Positions 52,244 through 60,523 of a DNA stretch of 64,000 nt are shown here, piece by piece (the first letter of the stretch is position 1; every line of letters begins with the position of its first letter). The notes beneath the pieces were generated by a model, which ran no database searches, was not told the DNA's origin, and saw only the letters and a list, made by a program, of their open reading frames with translations. The translations under genes were made by a program, and so were the position numbers. Source of the DNA: Sulfopaludibacter sp035606355 (GTDB lineage Bacteria; Acidobacteriota; Terriglobia; Bryobacterales; Bryobacteraceae); assembly GCA_035606355.1 (NCBI GenBank), contig DATNFO010000023.1, positions 25,604-89,603 on the forward strand, given 5' to 3'.

Positions 52244-53437
52244 ATGAGCGAACTGATCGATAACCGCACCCAGCGCGTACAGACGCTGAAGGGAATTATC
52301 AAGAGCCTGCACGCCGGAGTGCCGCAGGATCAGGTGCGGCAAACGCTGAAGGATCTGGTGGCGAAGACCGATTGCACGGAAATCATGGCCATGGAACAGC
52401 AACTCATGGCGGAGGGGTTGCCGGTTTCCGAGATTCAGAGTATGTGCGACCTGCACTCTCAGGTGACCCGCGAAGTGCTCGTGCAACTGCCTCCCGCGGC
52501 GCTGCCCGCCGGGCACCCCATCGATACATTTCGGCGCGAGAACGAGGCTCTTCGCGAATGCATCGCGCGTGTGCCGGCGGCGCTGGACCCTGGTCCCTCA
52601 CTGCTCGCGCTGCGGCAGTGCGTCAATGAGCTGCAGGATGTAGACAAGCACTATCAGCGCAAAGAGCATCTGTTGTTTTCCTGCCTGGAGCGGCATGGCA
52701 TCTCCGGACCTTCGAAGGTGATGTGGGCCAAGGACGATGACATTCGCGGAGTGCTGAAGCGACTCAGCGCGGCGCTGCGGGCGAGCGAGCCGGACACGGA
52801 GCAGTGCAAGCTTCTGGCTGCCGCTGCCACCGGCGCGCTGAAGGAGATGATCTACAAAGAGGAACAGATTCTGTTTCCCATTTGCCTGGAGCGCTTCACG
52901 GCGGAGGAATGGGCGGAAATCTGGGCCTCGTCGCCGCGCTACGGCTGGTGCCTGGTGGAACCGCGCGAAGGGTATCGTCCGGAAGGTGCGCAGGCCGCCG
53001 CACAGCCGGCTTCGAACGGCGAGGTGACGATGCCGACCGGCAACCTTGCGCTGGAACAACTCACCGCCATCTTCTCCACCCTGCCCGTGGATCTCACGTT
53101 CGTGGATGCGGACGACCGGGTGGCGTTCTTCTCCGAAGGTCCGAATCGCATGTTCGCGCGAAGCAGGGCGATCATCGGCCGCAAAGTGCAGAACTGTCAT
53201 CCGCCGCGCAGCGTTGACGTAGTGGAACGGATCCTGAGCGACTTCCGCGAGGGGCGCCAGAACGTGGCCGAGTTCTGGATCCAGTTCATGGGCCGATTTG
53301 TGCACATACGCTACTTCGCGGTGCGCGGCGAAGCGGGTCAGTATCTGGGCACGCTGGAAGTTACGCAGGATGCCGGCCAGATTCGCGCACTGCAAGGCGA
53401 GCGCAGGCTGCTGGAATACGAATCCGCCGCGCGTTAG
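52244..53437 (+). CDS. DUF438-hemerythrin-PAS protein
   Basis: 397 aa, cytoplasmic. DUF438 region (about 1-75), hemerythrin HHE-like helical domain with spaced His/Glu residues (HPIDTFRRENEAL, HYQRKEHLLFSCLERHG, KEEQILFPICLERF; about 90-230), then a PAS-like domain (about 265-385) with FVDADDRVAFFSEGPNRMFA. Hemerythrin domains bind di-iron and oxygen or nitric oxide. Together with the CRP/FNR box upstream this points to an oxygen/NO sensing or protection role. Its stop overlaps the convergent DUF6755-like gene's stop by 4 bp. Confidence 0.85.
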   Translation: MSELIDNRTQRVQTLKGIIKSLHAGVPQDQVRQTLKDLVAKTDCTEIMAMEQQLMAEGLPVSEIQSMCDLHSQVTREVLVQLPPAALPAGHPIDTFRRENEALRECIARVPAALDPGPSLLALRQCVNELQDVDKHYQRKEHLLFSCLERHGISGPSKVMWAKDDDIRGVLKRLSAALRASEPDTEQCKLLAAAATGALKEMIYKEEQILFPICLERFTAEEWAEIWASSPRYGWCLVEPREGYRPEGAQAAAQPASNGEVTMPTGNLALEQLTAIFSTLPVDLTFVDADDRVAFFSEGPNRMFARSRAIIGRKVQNCHPPRSVDVVERILSDFREGRQNVAEFWIQFMGRFVHIRYFAVRGEAGQYLGTLEVTQDAGQIRALQGERRLLEYESAAR

Positions 53438-53670
53438 CCGCGCCGGACGTCACTATCGATGCGGTCTATGAAGCGATAGAGCGCGAAGCAGGCGGCAAAG
53501 AGAACCGCCGAGATAATGGCGCCAGGAATCGCGGCATCGCCGTGACCTTCGAGATACGATTCGAGCGTCGCGGAGAGCAGCCAGATCTGAACGATCAGCA
53601 GAATGACGATGAGCGCCATCGCCCCATCGATGGCCGTCAAGCCGCGAGTCTGTGGAGGGTTCGTGTTCAT
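53434..53670 (-). CDS. Small two-helix membrane protein (DUF6755-like)
   Basis: 78 aa. Two membrane helices (about 17-35 and 48-66), ending IDRIDSDVRRG. It overlaps the Rieske gene by 4 bp (ATGA), so it is translated with it as the last gene of the nitrate operon. I assign the DUF6755 type with moderate trust; likely a small subunit of the membrane part. Confidence 0.65.
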   Translation of the reverse strand: MNTNPPQTRGLTAIDGAMALIVILLIVQIWLLSATLESYLEGHGDAAIPGAIISAVLFAACFALYRFIDRIDSDVRRG

Positions 53671-54179
53671 GCGACTTCGCCTTGCATCCCGGTGGCGATC
53701 AGGCGGCCGCCATTCTGTTCAAGAGTGACGCGCGGCAGCGGGCGCTGCGGCGGACCTTGCAGCACGGCGCCATCGGTAATGGAGAAGAACCCCTGGTGGC
53801 ACGGACACTCCAGGCGATTCTGCTCCTTCTCGTAATAGACCGCGCAGGAGAGATGGGTGCACTTCTGACTGTAGGCAACATACTGGTCAGCGGCGACACG
53901 CACCAGAATGCATGGGTCTTTAGCCGTGGGATAGTTGAACATCTTCACGCCGCCGACGGGCACTTCGTCCATGGCAGCCACACCGAGGCGCGGGTAAGAA
54001 AGCGGACGCCGAAACAAGCTCTTGGCGAGGATCCAAACGTTGCCGATCATCATTCCGAAGCTGGTCAGCGTGAGGAACTTGGTGAACTGGCGGCGGTTCA
54101 CATAGCGCTCGTCGGCGGTGTGGACGGAGAATTCGTCCCGCCATAACGGTGTGCTAGAAGGCTTGCGGAGCCAACTCAT
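53667..54179 (-). CDS. Rieske [2Fe-2S] protein with Tat-type anchor
   Basis: 170 aa from the ATG at 54179 (GGAGAG upstream). N-terminal RRQFTKFLTLTSFGMMIGNV is a Tat-like leader or anchor, so the domain faces the outside. The cluster motifs are C107-T-H109-L-S-C112 and C125-P-C127-H128. Its closest relatives are the QcrA-type Rieske subunits of quinol oxidising complexes. Overlaps the upstream 4Fe-4S gene by 26 bp. Probably passes electrons between quinol and a periplasmic or membrane partner. Confidence 0.85.
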   Translation of the reverse strand: MSWLRKPSSTPLWRDEFSVHTADERYVNRRQFTKFLTLTSFGMMIGNVWILAKSLFRRPLSYPRLGVAAMDEVPVGGVKMFNYPTAKDPCILVRVAADQYVAYSQKCTHLSCAVYYEKEQNRLECPCHQGFFSITDGAVLQGPPQRPLPRVTLEQNGGRLIATGMQGEVA

Positions 54180-54753
54180 TGGCACTCTCCCAAATGTAAT
54201 CGGCCACATCAATGACCACTTCCGCGACGTCCGCCGGAGCCATCATGTAGACTTTGGTGGTGATTTTCTGACTGCCGAACCAGAACGTATTCACAGGCTT
54301 TTCGCGCCGCGTAGCCGCGATGGTCCCGGGCGTGACGTAAGCGAGCGCCTGACTGGGGCACACGGTAGCGCACATGGGCCGCTTGCCGACGGAAGTGCGG
54401 TCGTAGCACATGTCGCATTTCATCATCTGCTCGGACTCCGGCAGGAGCTTGGGAATGCCAAACGGGCAGGCCAGCACGCAATTGGAGCACGCGATGCACC
54501 GCGGCTTCAGGGAGGAGCCTACGATGCCGTCTTCGTACTTCTTGATGGCGTCGGCGGGGCACACCTCCGCGCAGGTCGGGTTATCGCAGTGCCAGCACAC
54601 ATAGGCGGCGGTGGCGATGGTCTCCTCGCGATCCACGAAATCGAAGTTGATCATCGATACGCCGCGATGCGTGTCGCACTCCTCGCATGCCTTGAGGCAG
54701 GCCTGGCATCCGATGCACCGCGAGGGATCGACATAGAATTCCATTCCGAACAC
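54154..54753 (-). CDS. Four-cluster 4Fe-4S electron-transfer subunit (DmsB/NrfC-like)
   Basis: 199 aa from a GTG at 54753 (GGAG 8 nt upstream); ATG 54744 is an alternative. Cysteine clusters CIGCQACLKACEEC, CDNPTCAEVCP, CIACSNCVLACPFG and CDMCYD form the four-cluster ferredoxin fold of molybdoenzyme beta subunits. No signal peptide: cytoplasmic. Starts 2 nt after the stop of the nitrate reductase gene. It would link the molybdenum enzyme to the membrane part. Confidence 0.92.
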   Translation of the reverse strand: MFGMEFYVDPSRCIGCQACLKACEECDTHRGVSMINFDFVDREETIATAAYVCWHCDNPTCAEVCPADAIKKYEDGIVGSSLKPRCIACSNCVLACPFGIPKLLPESEQMMKCDMCYDRTSVGKRPMCATVCPSQALAYVTPGTIAATRREKPVNTFWFGSQKITTKVYMMAPADVAEVVIDVADYIWESANELAPQAF

Positions 54754-54755
54754 GG

Positions 54756-56945
54756 TCAGCGCTCCCCTGGCTGCGCGGATTTTTCAATACGGCACGCCGA
54801 GACTTTGAATTCCGGAATTTTGCTGCGCGGATCCAGCGTCCGATGCGTCAGGCGATTCGCGCTTCTGCGGTCCGGCCAGTGGTACGGAATGAAAACCGTG
54901 TCCGGGCGGATGGTGCGCACCACCATGGCCTGTAGCGTCATGTCAGAGCGGCGCGATGTGATCTTCACCCAATCTCCGGTCGCGATTCCATGCTGCTGCG
55001 CGAGGTTCGGATGGATCTCGAGTTTCGGTTCCGGATACTGATCCACCAGCGGTCCGATGCGGCGCGTCTGAGTCCCCGAAAGATACTGGCTCACCACGCG
55101 CCCGGTAGTGAGATAAACGGGGAATTCGGCATCCACCGGATCGCCGCTGTCACGCCAGGCAAGGCTCATGAAGTGGGCTTTTCCATCGGCATGGTAGAAG
55201 CGGCCGCCCTCGAACAGTCGCGGCGTGCCGGGATGATCGAGTGTGGGGCACGGCCAGAAAACGCCCTTCTGCTCGTCGATTTTCTCGTAGGTGATGCCGT
55301 AGTAGTCGGCGAGCCCACCGCGCGAGGCGAGGCGCAGCTCTTCGAAAATTTCGCGCGGCTCCTTGAAGGGAAAGAACTCGCCGCGGCCCAGGCGGCGCGC
55401 CAAATCGCAGACGATTTCCGAATCGCGGCGCGCATTGGCCGGCGGCTCCACAGCTTTTTTGATGTGAATGACACGAGCCTCCGTGCTGGCCGTCACGCCC
55501 TCCTCTTCTTCCTGCAGGCTTCCGGCGAGCACCACATCGGCATGCGCGGCGGTTTCAGAAAGGAAGAAGTCGATCACGCCGAAGAACTCCAACTTTTCCA
55601 GTGCCTCGCGCGTGAATTTCGCTTCGGGAAGCGACACCATCGGGTTGAAACAGACGTTGAGCAGGCCCTTGATTTCGCCGGCATGAATAGCGTTCATGAT
55701 CTCGACGGCGCTGTAGCCCGGCCCGGGCAGCTCATCGGGAGAGATGCCCCAAACGCGTGCAACATGCTCGCGGGCGGCCGGATCGGTGAGGCTGCGCTGG
55801 CCGGGGAGCTGGTCGCACTTCTGGCCGTGTTCGCGGCCGCCCTGGCCATTGCCTTGGCCGGTGATCATGATGGGTCCGGCGCCCTCGCGTCCGATATTGC
55901 CGGTTGCGAGCGCGATAGCGACGACAGCCTCGCAATTCTCGACGCCTTTGGATTGATGCTCCAGGCCGCGCGCGTGCATGATCATGGCGCGGCGGCTCTC
56001 GCCGATCAGGTGCGCGGCCTTCTCGATGGCTTCCGGCGCGACACCGCTGACCTGCGCGGCCCGAAGCGGGTCCCACGGGGCAACGGATTCCGCCGTCATT
56101 TCAAAACCCGTGGTGTGCGCCTCAATGAACGCGGGGTCCGTGAGATTGTCGCGAATGATCACATGCAGCATGCCCATGAGGAGGGCAAGGTCGGTGCCCG
56201 GGCGGACGGGCAGGTACAGATCGGCATTGCGCGCGATGGGTGTGAAGCGCGGGTCCGCAACGATGAACTTCGCGCCGTTGTCGCGCGCGCGCCAGATGTA
56301 ATCCGTGGTGATGGGCGCGCATTCGCCGACGTTCGCGCCGATCGCCATCAGCACTTCGGCTTTGGGAATATCGCTCCACGGATTGGGAGCACGATCCACG
56401 CCGAGCGCGCCCTTATATGCCACGCCGGCCGACACCATGCACAGGCGGCCGTTGTAGTCGATGTGACGCGTGCCCAGCGCGACGCGCGCGAATTTTCCCA
56501 TCAGGTAGGCCTTCTCGGTGGTGAGCGAGGCGCCTCCGTAGACCGCGACGGAATCGGGCCCGTACTTCTCCTGCAACTCGCGCAGGCGGCGTGCGGTGAA
56601 GTCGAGCGCTTCGTCCCATGTGGCTGGGCGAAATCCCGTGGGCGTGCGCATGAGCGGTTCCAGCAGGCGGTCCGGATGACTTCCCTGCAAGTAGCGTTTG
56701 ACGCCCTTGGGACACAGCATCCCGCGGTTAAACGGGAAATCTTCCCACGGCTCGAAGCCCGTCACCTGATTGTCGCGGACCTTCAATTGAATGCCGCACT
56801 GCTGCCCGCAGAAGCAGCAATGCGTCTTCACCAGCTTTTCGTCCTGCGCTTTCGACTCGGATTGCCATCCGCCGGGCGGCGTGTATTTCAGATGAGGACC
56901 GAATTGACTGTGCAATGCGGATACATCGGCAGGAGCTTTAGCCAC
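54756..56945 (-). CDS. Molybdopterin oxidoreductase, assimilatory-type nitrate reductase
   Basis: 729 aa. N-terminal 4Fe-4S site C43-x2-C46-x3-C50 and C78. NGRLCMVSAG places Cys169 at the Mo-ligand position used by NapA/NasA. C-terminal molybdopterin-binding domain with LTTGRVVSQYLSG. No Tat leader, so cytoplasmic. The closest groups are NasA/NarB and formate dehydrogenases; the NarK partner favours nitrate reductase. GTG start at 56945 with GAGGAG 4 nt upstream, overlapping the NarK-fusion stop by 8 bp. Confidence 0.85.
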   Translation of the reverse strand: MAKAPADVSALHSQFGPHLKYTPPGGWQSESKAQDEKLVKTHCCFCGQQCGIQLKVRDNQVTGFEPWEDFPFNRGMLCPKGVKRYLQGSHPDRLLEPLMRTPTGFRPATWDEALDFTARRLRELQEKYGPDSVAVYGGASLTTEKAYLMGKFARVALGTRHIDYNGRLCMVSAGVAYKGALGVDRAPNPWSDIPKAEVLMAIGANVGECAPITTDYIWRARDNGAKFIVADPRFTPIARNADLYLPVRPGTDLALLMGMLHVIIRDNLTDPAFIEAHTTGFEMTAESVAPWDPLRAAQVSGVAPEAIEKAAHLIGESRRAMIMHARGLEHQSKGVENCEAVVAIALATGNIGREGAGPIMITGQGNGQGGREHGQKCDQLPGQRSLTDPAAREHVARVWGISPDELPGPGYSAVEIMNAIHAGEIKGLLNVCFNPMVSLPEAKFTREALEKLEFFGVIDFFLSETAAHADVVLAGSLQEEEEGVTASTEARVIHIKKAVEPPANARRDSEIVCDLARRLGRGEFFPFKEPREIFEELRLASRGGLADYYGITYEKIDEQKGVFWPCPTLDHPGTPRLFEGGRFYHADGKAHFMSLAWRDSGDPVDAEFPVYLTTGRVVSQYLSGTQTRRIGPLVDQYPEPKLEIHPNLAQQHGIATGDWVKITSRRSDMTLQAMVVRTIRPDTVFIPYHWPDRRSANRLTHRTLDPRSKIPEFKVSACRIEKSAQPGER

Positions 56946-59157
56946 GGGACTCCTCTTTGATGCGAAGCTGCGCGGTGGAAAGCGACTTGCGTTTGCAGGC
57001 GGGACACAGCGCCTGCCAGTGAGCGGCGGGTCCGGGCATCGCGTAGTCGAAGCCGAGTTGCGGAAGAATGGTGCGAAGGTCGTCTATGTGCATTTTGGAT
57101 GCGAAGCGTTGGCCGCAGCGCGGGCAGGACGCGCCGGCATCGGTGAGTCCGGCCTCCTGGTACAGCTTGACGCCCAGTTGCGCGGGCCTTTGGAAGATGT
57201 GGAAGAATTTGCCGAACGGCAGGAATAGAAGCGCGGCGATTACCGTGATGGCATGGAGAATCGCGAGAAAACTGTATGCCGATCCGCGCAGCCACTCCTG
57301 CGATACGGTGAGCGCAAGTCCGGTCACCGAAATCGCGAAGAGCAGAATGATGGGCAGAAAATCCATGCCGAACTGTTGCAGCGTGCGCGCGCCGCGGTCC
57401 GTCATGCGGCGCCACAGGGAGAGAGCGATGCCGGTGAGCACGAGGATCGCCGAGATGTCGAGACCGTGAAAGATGAGAAACGCCTGTAGCGTGTGCAGGC
57501 GGAACGAACCCATCGGAAAACCGAAGAGGTATGTCACGTAAGTCAGTTGGTCGCCGGCGAGTGTACGGAAGTGAATCCAGCCGAAGACCAGCGGAAACGT
57601 AATGGCCACGGCCAGCATGCATCCCCAGAAGAGGCACTGGTGCATCCACCAGCGCAGGCGCGAGCGATGGGCGATGAACCGTTGCGCAGCCAGGTGAGTG
57701 GCGGCGAGTTTCCCGACTCGAAACAGACTGCGGATAACTCCGCGCTCGCGATACAACTGCCAGCCGCGATCCCAATAGACGCGCGTGGGAGGTTTCTCCA
57801 GCCAGACGTTGTAATGGTAAACGACGCCCCACATGGCGAAGACTACGGCGAAGGTGTAGATCACCAGGGCTGGATCGAAATTCTGGAGATTGCGCGACCC
57901 AACGACGATGGCGGCGATCAGCAGCGCTGTCCAGAGCGTCGCCCATGCGCCGGCGCGGACACGGTCGGCGGTGCGGCGCATTTCGGCGGGCACTGCGAGA
58001 TCGAGTGCCTGCTGCCGCGGAACGAAGACCCGATGATTGGCCCACCAGAGCACAATCGCGGTGAGCGCCAGGAGCGCGAAACCCGGCCAGATCGCTCCCG
58101 TGTGACTGCGGAAGAACGCGAGCAGCAGCGGCGGGAAAAAGCCGCCGAGTCCGCCCATCGCGCCGACGAGTCCCGTAACGGTGCCGGTGCGGGTGGGGAA
58201 GTACTGCGGCACCAGTTTGAAGACCGCGCCGTTGCCCAGCCCCAGCAGAGCGGCGCAGCCGAGCGCGCCCGCCGTGAACGGCACCATCGCCTTCCACGAA
58301 AGCAGCATGGCGAACGGAGCTACACCGAGGAACACAGCGGAGAGCACGCGCGCGCCGCCGATGCGGTCGGACAGCCATCCGCCCACCGGCCGAAGTAAAG
58401 TGGCGAGCACCACGAACCCGGCAGTTCGCAAGCCCGCGCTGGCCGGAGACAACTGGAAGTCGTCCTTGAGCAGTGTCGGCAGATAAATCGAGAACGCGAC
58501 GAAGCCGCCAAATGTGAGGAAGTAGAAAGCCGAAAGCAGCCACGAGAGCTTCTCGCGCGTCAGCACTTCGAGAATTGCGCCGAGGCCCTTATTCTGCGCG
58601 CCGGCGGGTGCGGGAGCGTTGCGCGCCAGCACGCCGAAAGCGACCGCCCACACGACCAACAGTAAGGCTACGCCGTGGTAAACCGAAGCCAGCCCTATGC
58701 GGGCCGCGATCACCGGGCCAAGAAACACCGCGGCGGATTGGCCGATGTTGCCGAGCCCGTAGACGCCCAGCGCGCTGCCTTGCTGCTGCGCGGGCGTCCA
58801 TCGCGAGACGTAGCCGACGCCGATCGCGAAGCTCGATCCAGCGAGGCCAAGGAGGAAGGCAACGGCCAGCAAGCCGGAGTACGAGACCTGTTGAGGCACC
58901 AACCACACCGGGATCGCCACGGCCGCCATCAGGATGGAAAAAATTGCGCGTCCCCCGAAACGATCCGTCAGGATGCCCATCGGCAAGCGCGCGAGCGAGC
59001 CCAACAGAACCGGCACGGCGACCAGAAGCGCCGTCTCCGATGGCGTGAGATGGTAGGTGTCACGGAAGTGCGGCGCAAACGCGCCGATTAAACCCCAAGC
59101 CGCGAAACAGACGGTGAAGGATGTCGTGCCCAGCGCGACGTGGCGGCCATTGACCAT
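56938..59157 (-). CDS. NarK-type transporter fused to NarI/cytochrome b-like domain and zinc ribbon
   Basis: 739 aa from the ATG at 59157 (favoured because the predicted transcription start is 59165; ATG 59181 is possible). Residues about 1-390 are a 12-helix MFS of the NarK nitrate/nitrite family (GLVGAMGGLGGFFPP is the typical nitrate signature). Residues about 410-665 are five or so helices with spaced His (MHQCLFWGC, RLHTLQAFLIFHGLDIS, ILHAITVI, FFHIFQRP) as in the dihaem cytochrome b NarI family. The end has CPRCGQRF and CPACKRKS, a zinc-ribbon/rubredoxin-like knuckle. NarK and cytochrome b are usually separate proteins. First gene of the nitrate operon, under a CRP/FNR-type box. Confidence 0.85.
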   Translation of the reverse strand: MVNGRHVALGTTSFTVCFAAWGLIGAFAPHFRDTYHLTPSETALLVAVPVLLGSLARLPMGILTDRFGGRAIFSILMAAVAIPVWLVPQQVSYSGLLAVAFLLGLAGSSFAIGVGYVSRWTPAQQQGSALGVYGLGNIGQSAAVFLGPVIAARIGLASVYHGVALLLVVWAVAFGVLARNAPAPAGAQNKGLGAILEVLTREKLSWLLSAFYFLTFGGFVAFSIYLPTLLKDDFQLSPASAGLRTAGFVVLATLLRPVGGWLSDRIGGARVLSAVFLGVAPFAMLLSWKAMVPFTAGALGCAALLGLGNGAVFKLVPQYFPTRTGTVTGLVGAMGGLGGFFPPLLLAFFRSHTGAIWPGFALLALTAIVLWWANHRVFVPRQQALDLAVPAEMRRTADRVRAGAWATLWTALLIAAIVVGSRNLQNFDPALVIYTFAVVFAMWGVVYHYNVWLEKPPTRVYWDRGWQLYRERGVIRSLFRVGKLAATHLAAQRFIAHRSRLRWWMHQCLFWGCMLAVAITFPLVFGWIHFRTLAGDQLTYVTYLFGFPMGSFRLHTLQAFLIFHGLDISAILVLTGIALSLWRRMTDRGARTLQQFGMDFLPIILLFAISVTGLALTVSQEWLRGSAYSFLAILHAITVIAALLFLPFGKFFHIFQRPAQLGVKLYQEAGLTDAGASCPRCGQRFASKMHIDDLRTILPQLGFDYAMPGPAAHWQALCPACKRKSLSTAQLRIKEESRG

Positions 59158-59199
59158 AGCGTATGGACTGGAGTTTAACATCTGGTTCCCGGTGGCGGC

Positions 59200-59213
59200 G
59201 TGACTCAAGTCAC
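59200..59213 (-). promoter_or_regulatory. CRP/FNR-type box 3 (GTGAC-TCAA-GTCAC)
   Basis: Perfect dyad centred at 59206.5 (7-bp arms when extended: CGTGACT-CA-AGTCACG). For the minus strand the start predicted at 59165 has TAAACT at -12 to -7 (plus 59172-59177), giving an 8-nt leader to the NarK-fusion ATG at 59157. Confidence 0.7.
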
Positions 59214-59225
59214 GGTAGTTTGCGC

Positions 59226-59239
59226 GTGACTGGCGTCAC
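59226..59239 (+). promoter_or_regulatory. CRP/FNR-type box 4 (GTGAC-TGGC-GTCAC)
   Basis: Perfect dyad centred at 59232.5, 26 bp from box 3. Toward the right, start 59274 has TATTCT at -12 to -7 (59262-59267), just before the radical SAM ATG at 59277. Boxes 3 and 4 thus serve divergent promoters. Confidence 0.7.
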
Positions 59240-59276
59240 TGCGTCTTCGGCGTGCTGCTTCTATTCTGAAATGGTC

Positions 59277-60398
59277 ATGAAGAACTTCGACGACGCGCCC
59301 TTTCTGGTCATTTGGGAACTCACGCAAGCCTGCGACCTGGCCTGTGTGCATTGCCGCGCCTGCGCTATCGAGAGCCGGAATCCGCTAGAACTGACAACCG
59401 GAGAAGGGTATCACCTGCTCGATGAGGTCCGCTCCTTCGGCGATCCTCTCATGGTGTTCACAGGCGGCGATCCGTTGAAGCGGCCTGATCTGTTTCTGCT
59501 GCTGGAGCACAGCGTCCGGCTCGGCTTGCGGACCACGGTGACGCCGAGCGCAACGCCCCTGCTGACCAATGAGGCAATCGAAAAGTTTCAGCGCTGCGGC
59601 GTCGCGCGCATGGCGATCAGTCTGGATGGACCGGATGCGGCGAGCCACGATGGCTTCCGCAGGGTGGAAGGCTCGTTCCAGCGAACGATTCAGGCTTTGG
59701 AACATGCACGCGCCATCGGACTGCCAACGCAAGTCAACACCACGGTCACACAGCACAACATCGGCAGGCTGGCCGAAATCGCCGACTTAGTGGAACAAAA
59801 CGGCGTGAAATTGTGGAGCGTGTTTTTTCTGGTCGCGACCGGCCGGGCATCGGTTTCGCAGGACCTGTCGGCGGAGGAATACGAAGAGGTTTTCCGGTTT
59901 CTCTACGAACGATCGAAATCCGCATCGTTCGATATCAAGACCACCGAGGCGCAACACTACCGGCGGTATGTTGCGCAGCAGCGGAAGGCGGAAGGCGCGG
60001 CGCCGCGAGCGTCCGTTTCCGAAGTGATTCAGAGGCAGGCGGGCATCAATGACGGAAAAGGCTTTGTCTTTGTATCTCACACAGGTGAAATATATCCCAG
60101 CGGTTTTCTTCCGCTTGCATCGGGCAACGTGCGGCGTCACTCGCTGGCCGCCGTTTACCGGGAGTCGCCCCTGTTTCGCGTGCTACGCAACGCGGATAAT
60201 CTCGGCGGCAAGTGCGGCGATTGCGAATATCGCAATCTGTGCGGCGGATCGCGATCGCGGGCCTACGCTTTGACGGGTGACCTGCTGGCGGAAGATCCGC
60301 GGTGCATCTACCAGCCGGACGCTCGCTCGAATCGGAAAAAACCCGATGCGGCGGCGATTGCTGGTTCCATCGGTTTACCGGTGCTCCAAAACCCGTGA
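59277..60398 (+). CDS. Radical SAM/SPASM protein (haem-biosynthesis-like)
   Basis: 373 aa from the ATG at 59277 (ATG 59271 also possible). Radical SAM motif CDLACVHCRAC (CxxxCxxC with an extra Cys) near the N-terminus, GGDPLKRPD, and a SPASM-type C-terminus CGDCEYRNLCGGSRSRAY with a later Cys. Resembles AhbD/NirJ-like enzymes that modify haem side chains (TIGR04053-type). Divergent from the NarK-fusion operon and next to a CRP/FNR box, so probably supplies a modified haem or a cofactor to the nitrate/NO system. Confidence 0.8.
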   Translation: MKNFDDAPFLVIWELTQACDLACVHCRACAIESRNPLELTTGEGYHLLDEVRSFGDPLMVFTGGDPLKRPDLFLLLEHSVRLGLRTTVTPSATPLLTNEAIEKFQRCGVARMAISLDGPDAASHDGFRRVEGSFQRTIQALEHARAIGLPTQVNTTVTQHNIGRLAEIADLVEQNGVKLWSVFFLVATGRASVSQDLSAEEYEEVFRFLYERSKSASFDIKTTEAQHYRRYVAQQRKAEGAAPRASVSEVIQRQAGINDGKGFVFVSHTGEIYPSGFLPLASGNVRRHSLAAVYRESPLFRVLRNADNLGGKCGDCEYRNLCGGSRSRAYALTGDLLAEDPRCIYQPDARSNRKKPDAAAIAGSIGLPVLQNP

Positions 60399-60449
60399 AA
60401 TAGCGCACAAATCGTCCGGTGCATCCCTCTAGTTCGACGGGTATTTGGC

Positions 60450-60462
60450 GGCTATCATAGCC
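60450..60462. promoter_or_regulatory. Short palindrome in the 60399-60523 gap
   Basis: GGCTAT-C-ATAGCC is a perfect palindrome about 60 bp upstream of the SBBP gene. Possibly an operator; no other support. Confidence 0.2.
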
Positions 60463-60523
60463 TAACCTTGCCAACATCCATGGGCACCCGTGGCGAGGTC
60501 ACGATTCGTGAGGAGGACAGCGC

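Noticed and set aside
54990..56960. 656-codon plus-strand ORF opposite the nitrate reductase gene
   Set aside because: Antisense to a clear molybdoenzyme; composition reflects GC-rich codon bias and no motif is seen.
56888..58543. 551-codon minus-strand ORF in another frame of the NarK fusion
   Set aside because: Arg/Ala/His-rich shadow of a conserved membrane protein.
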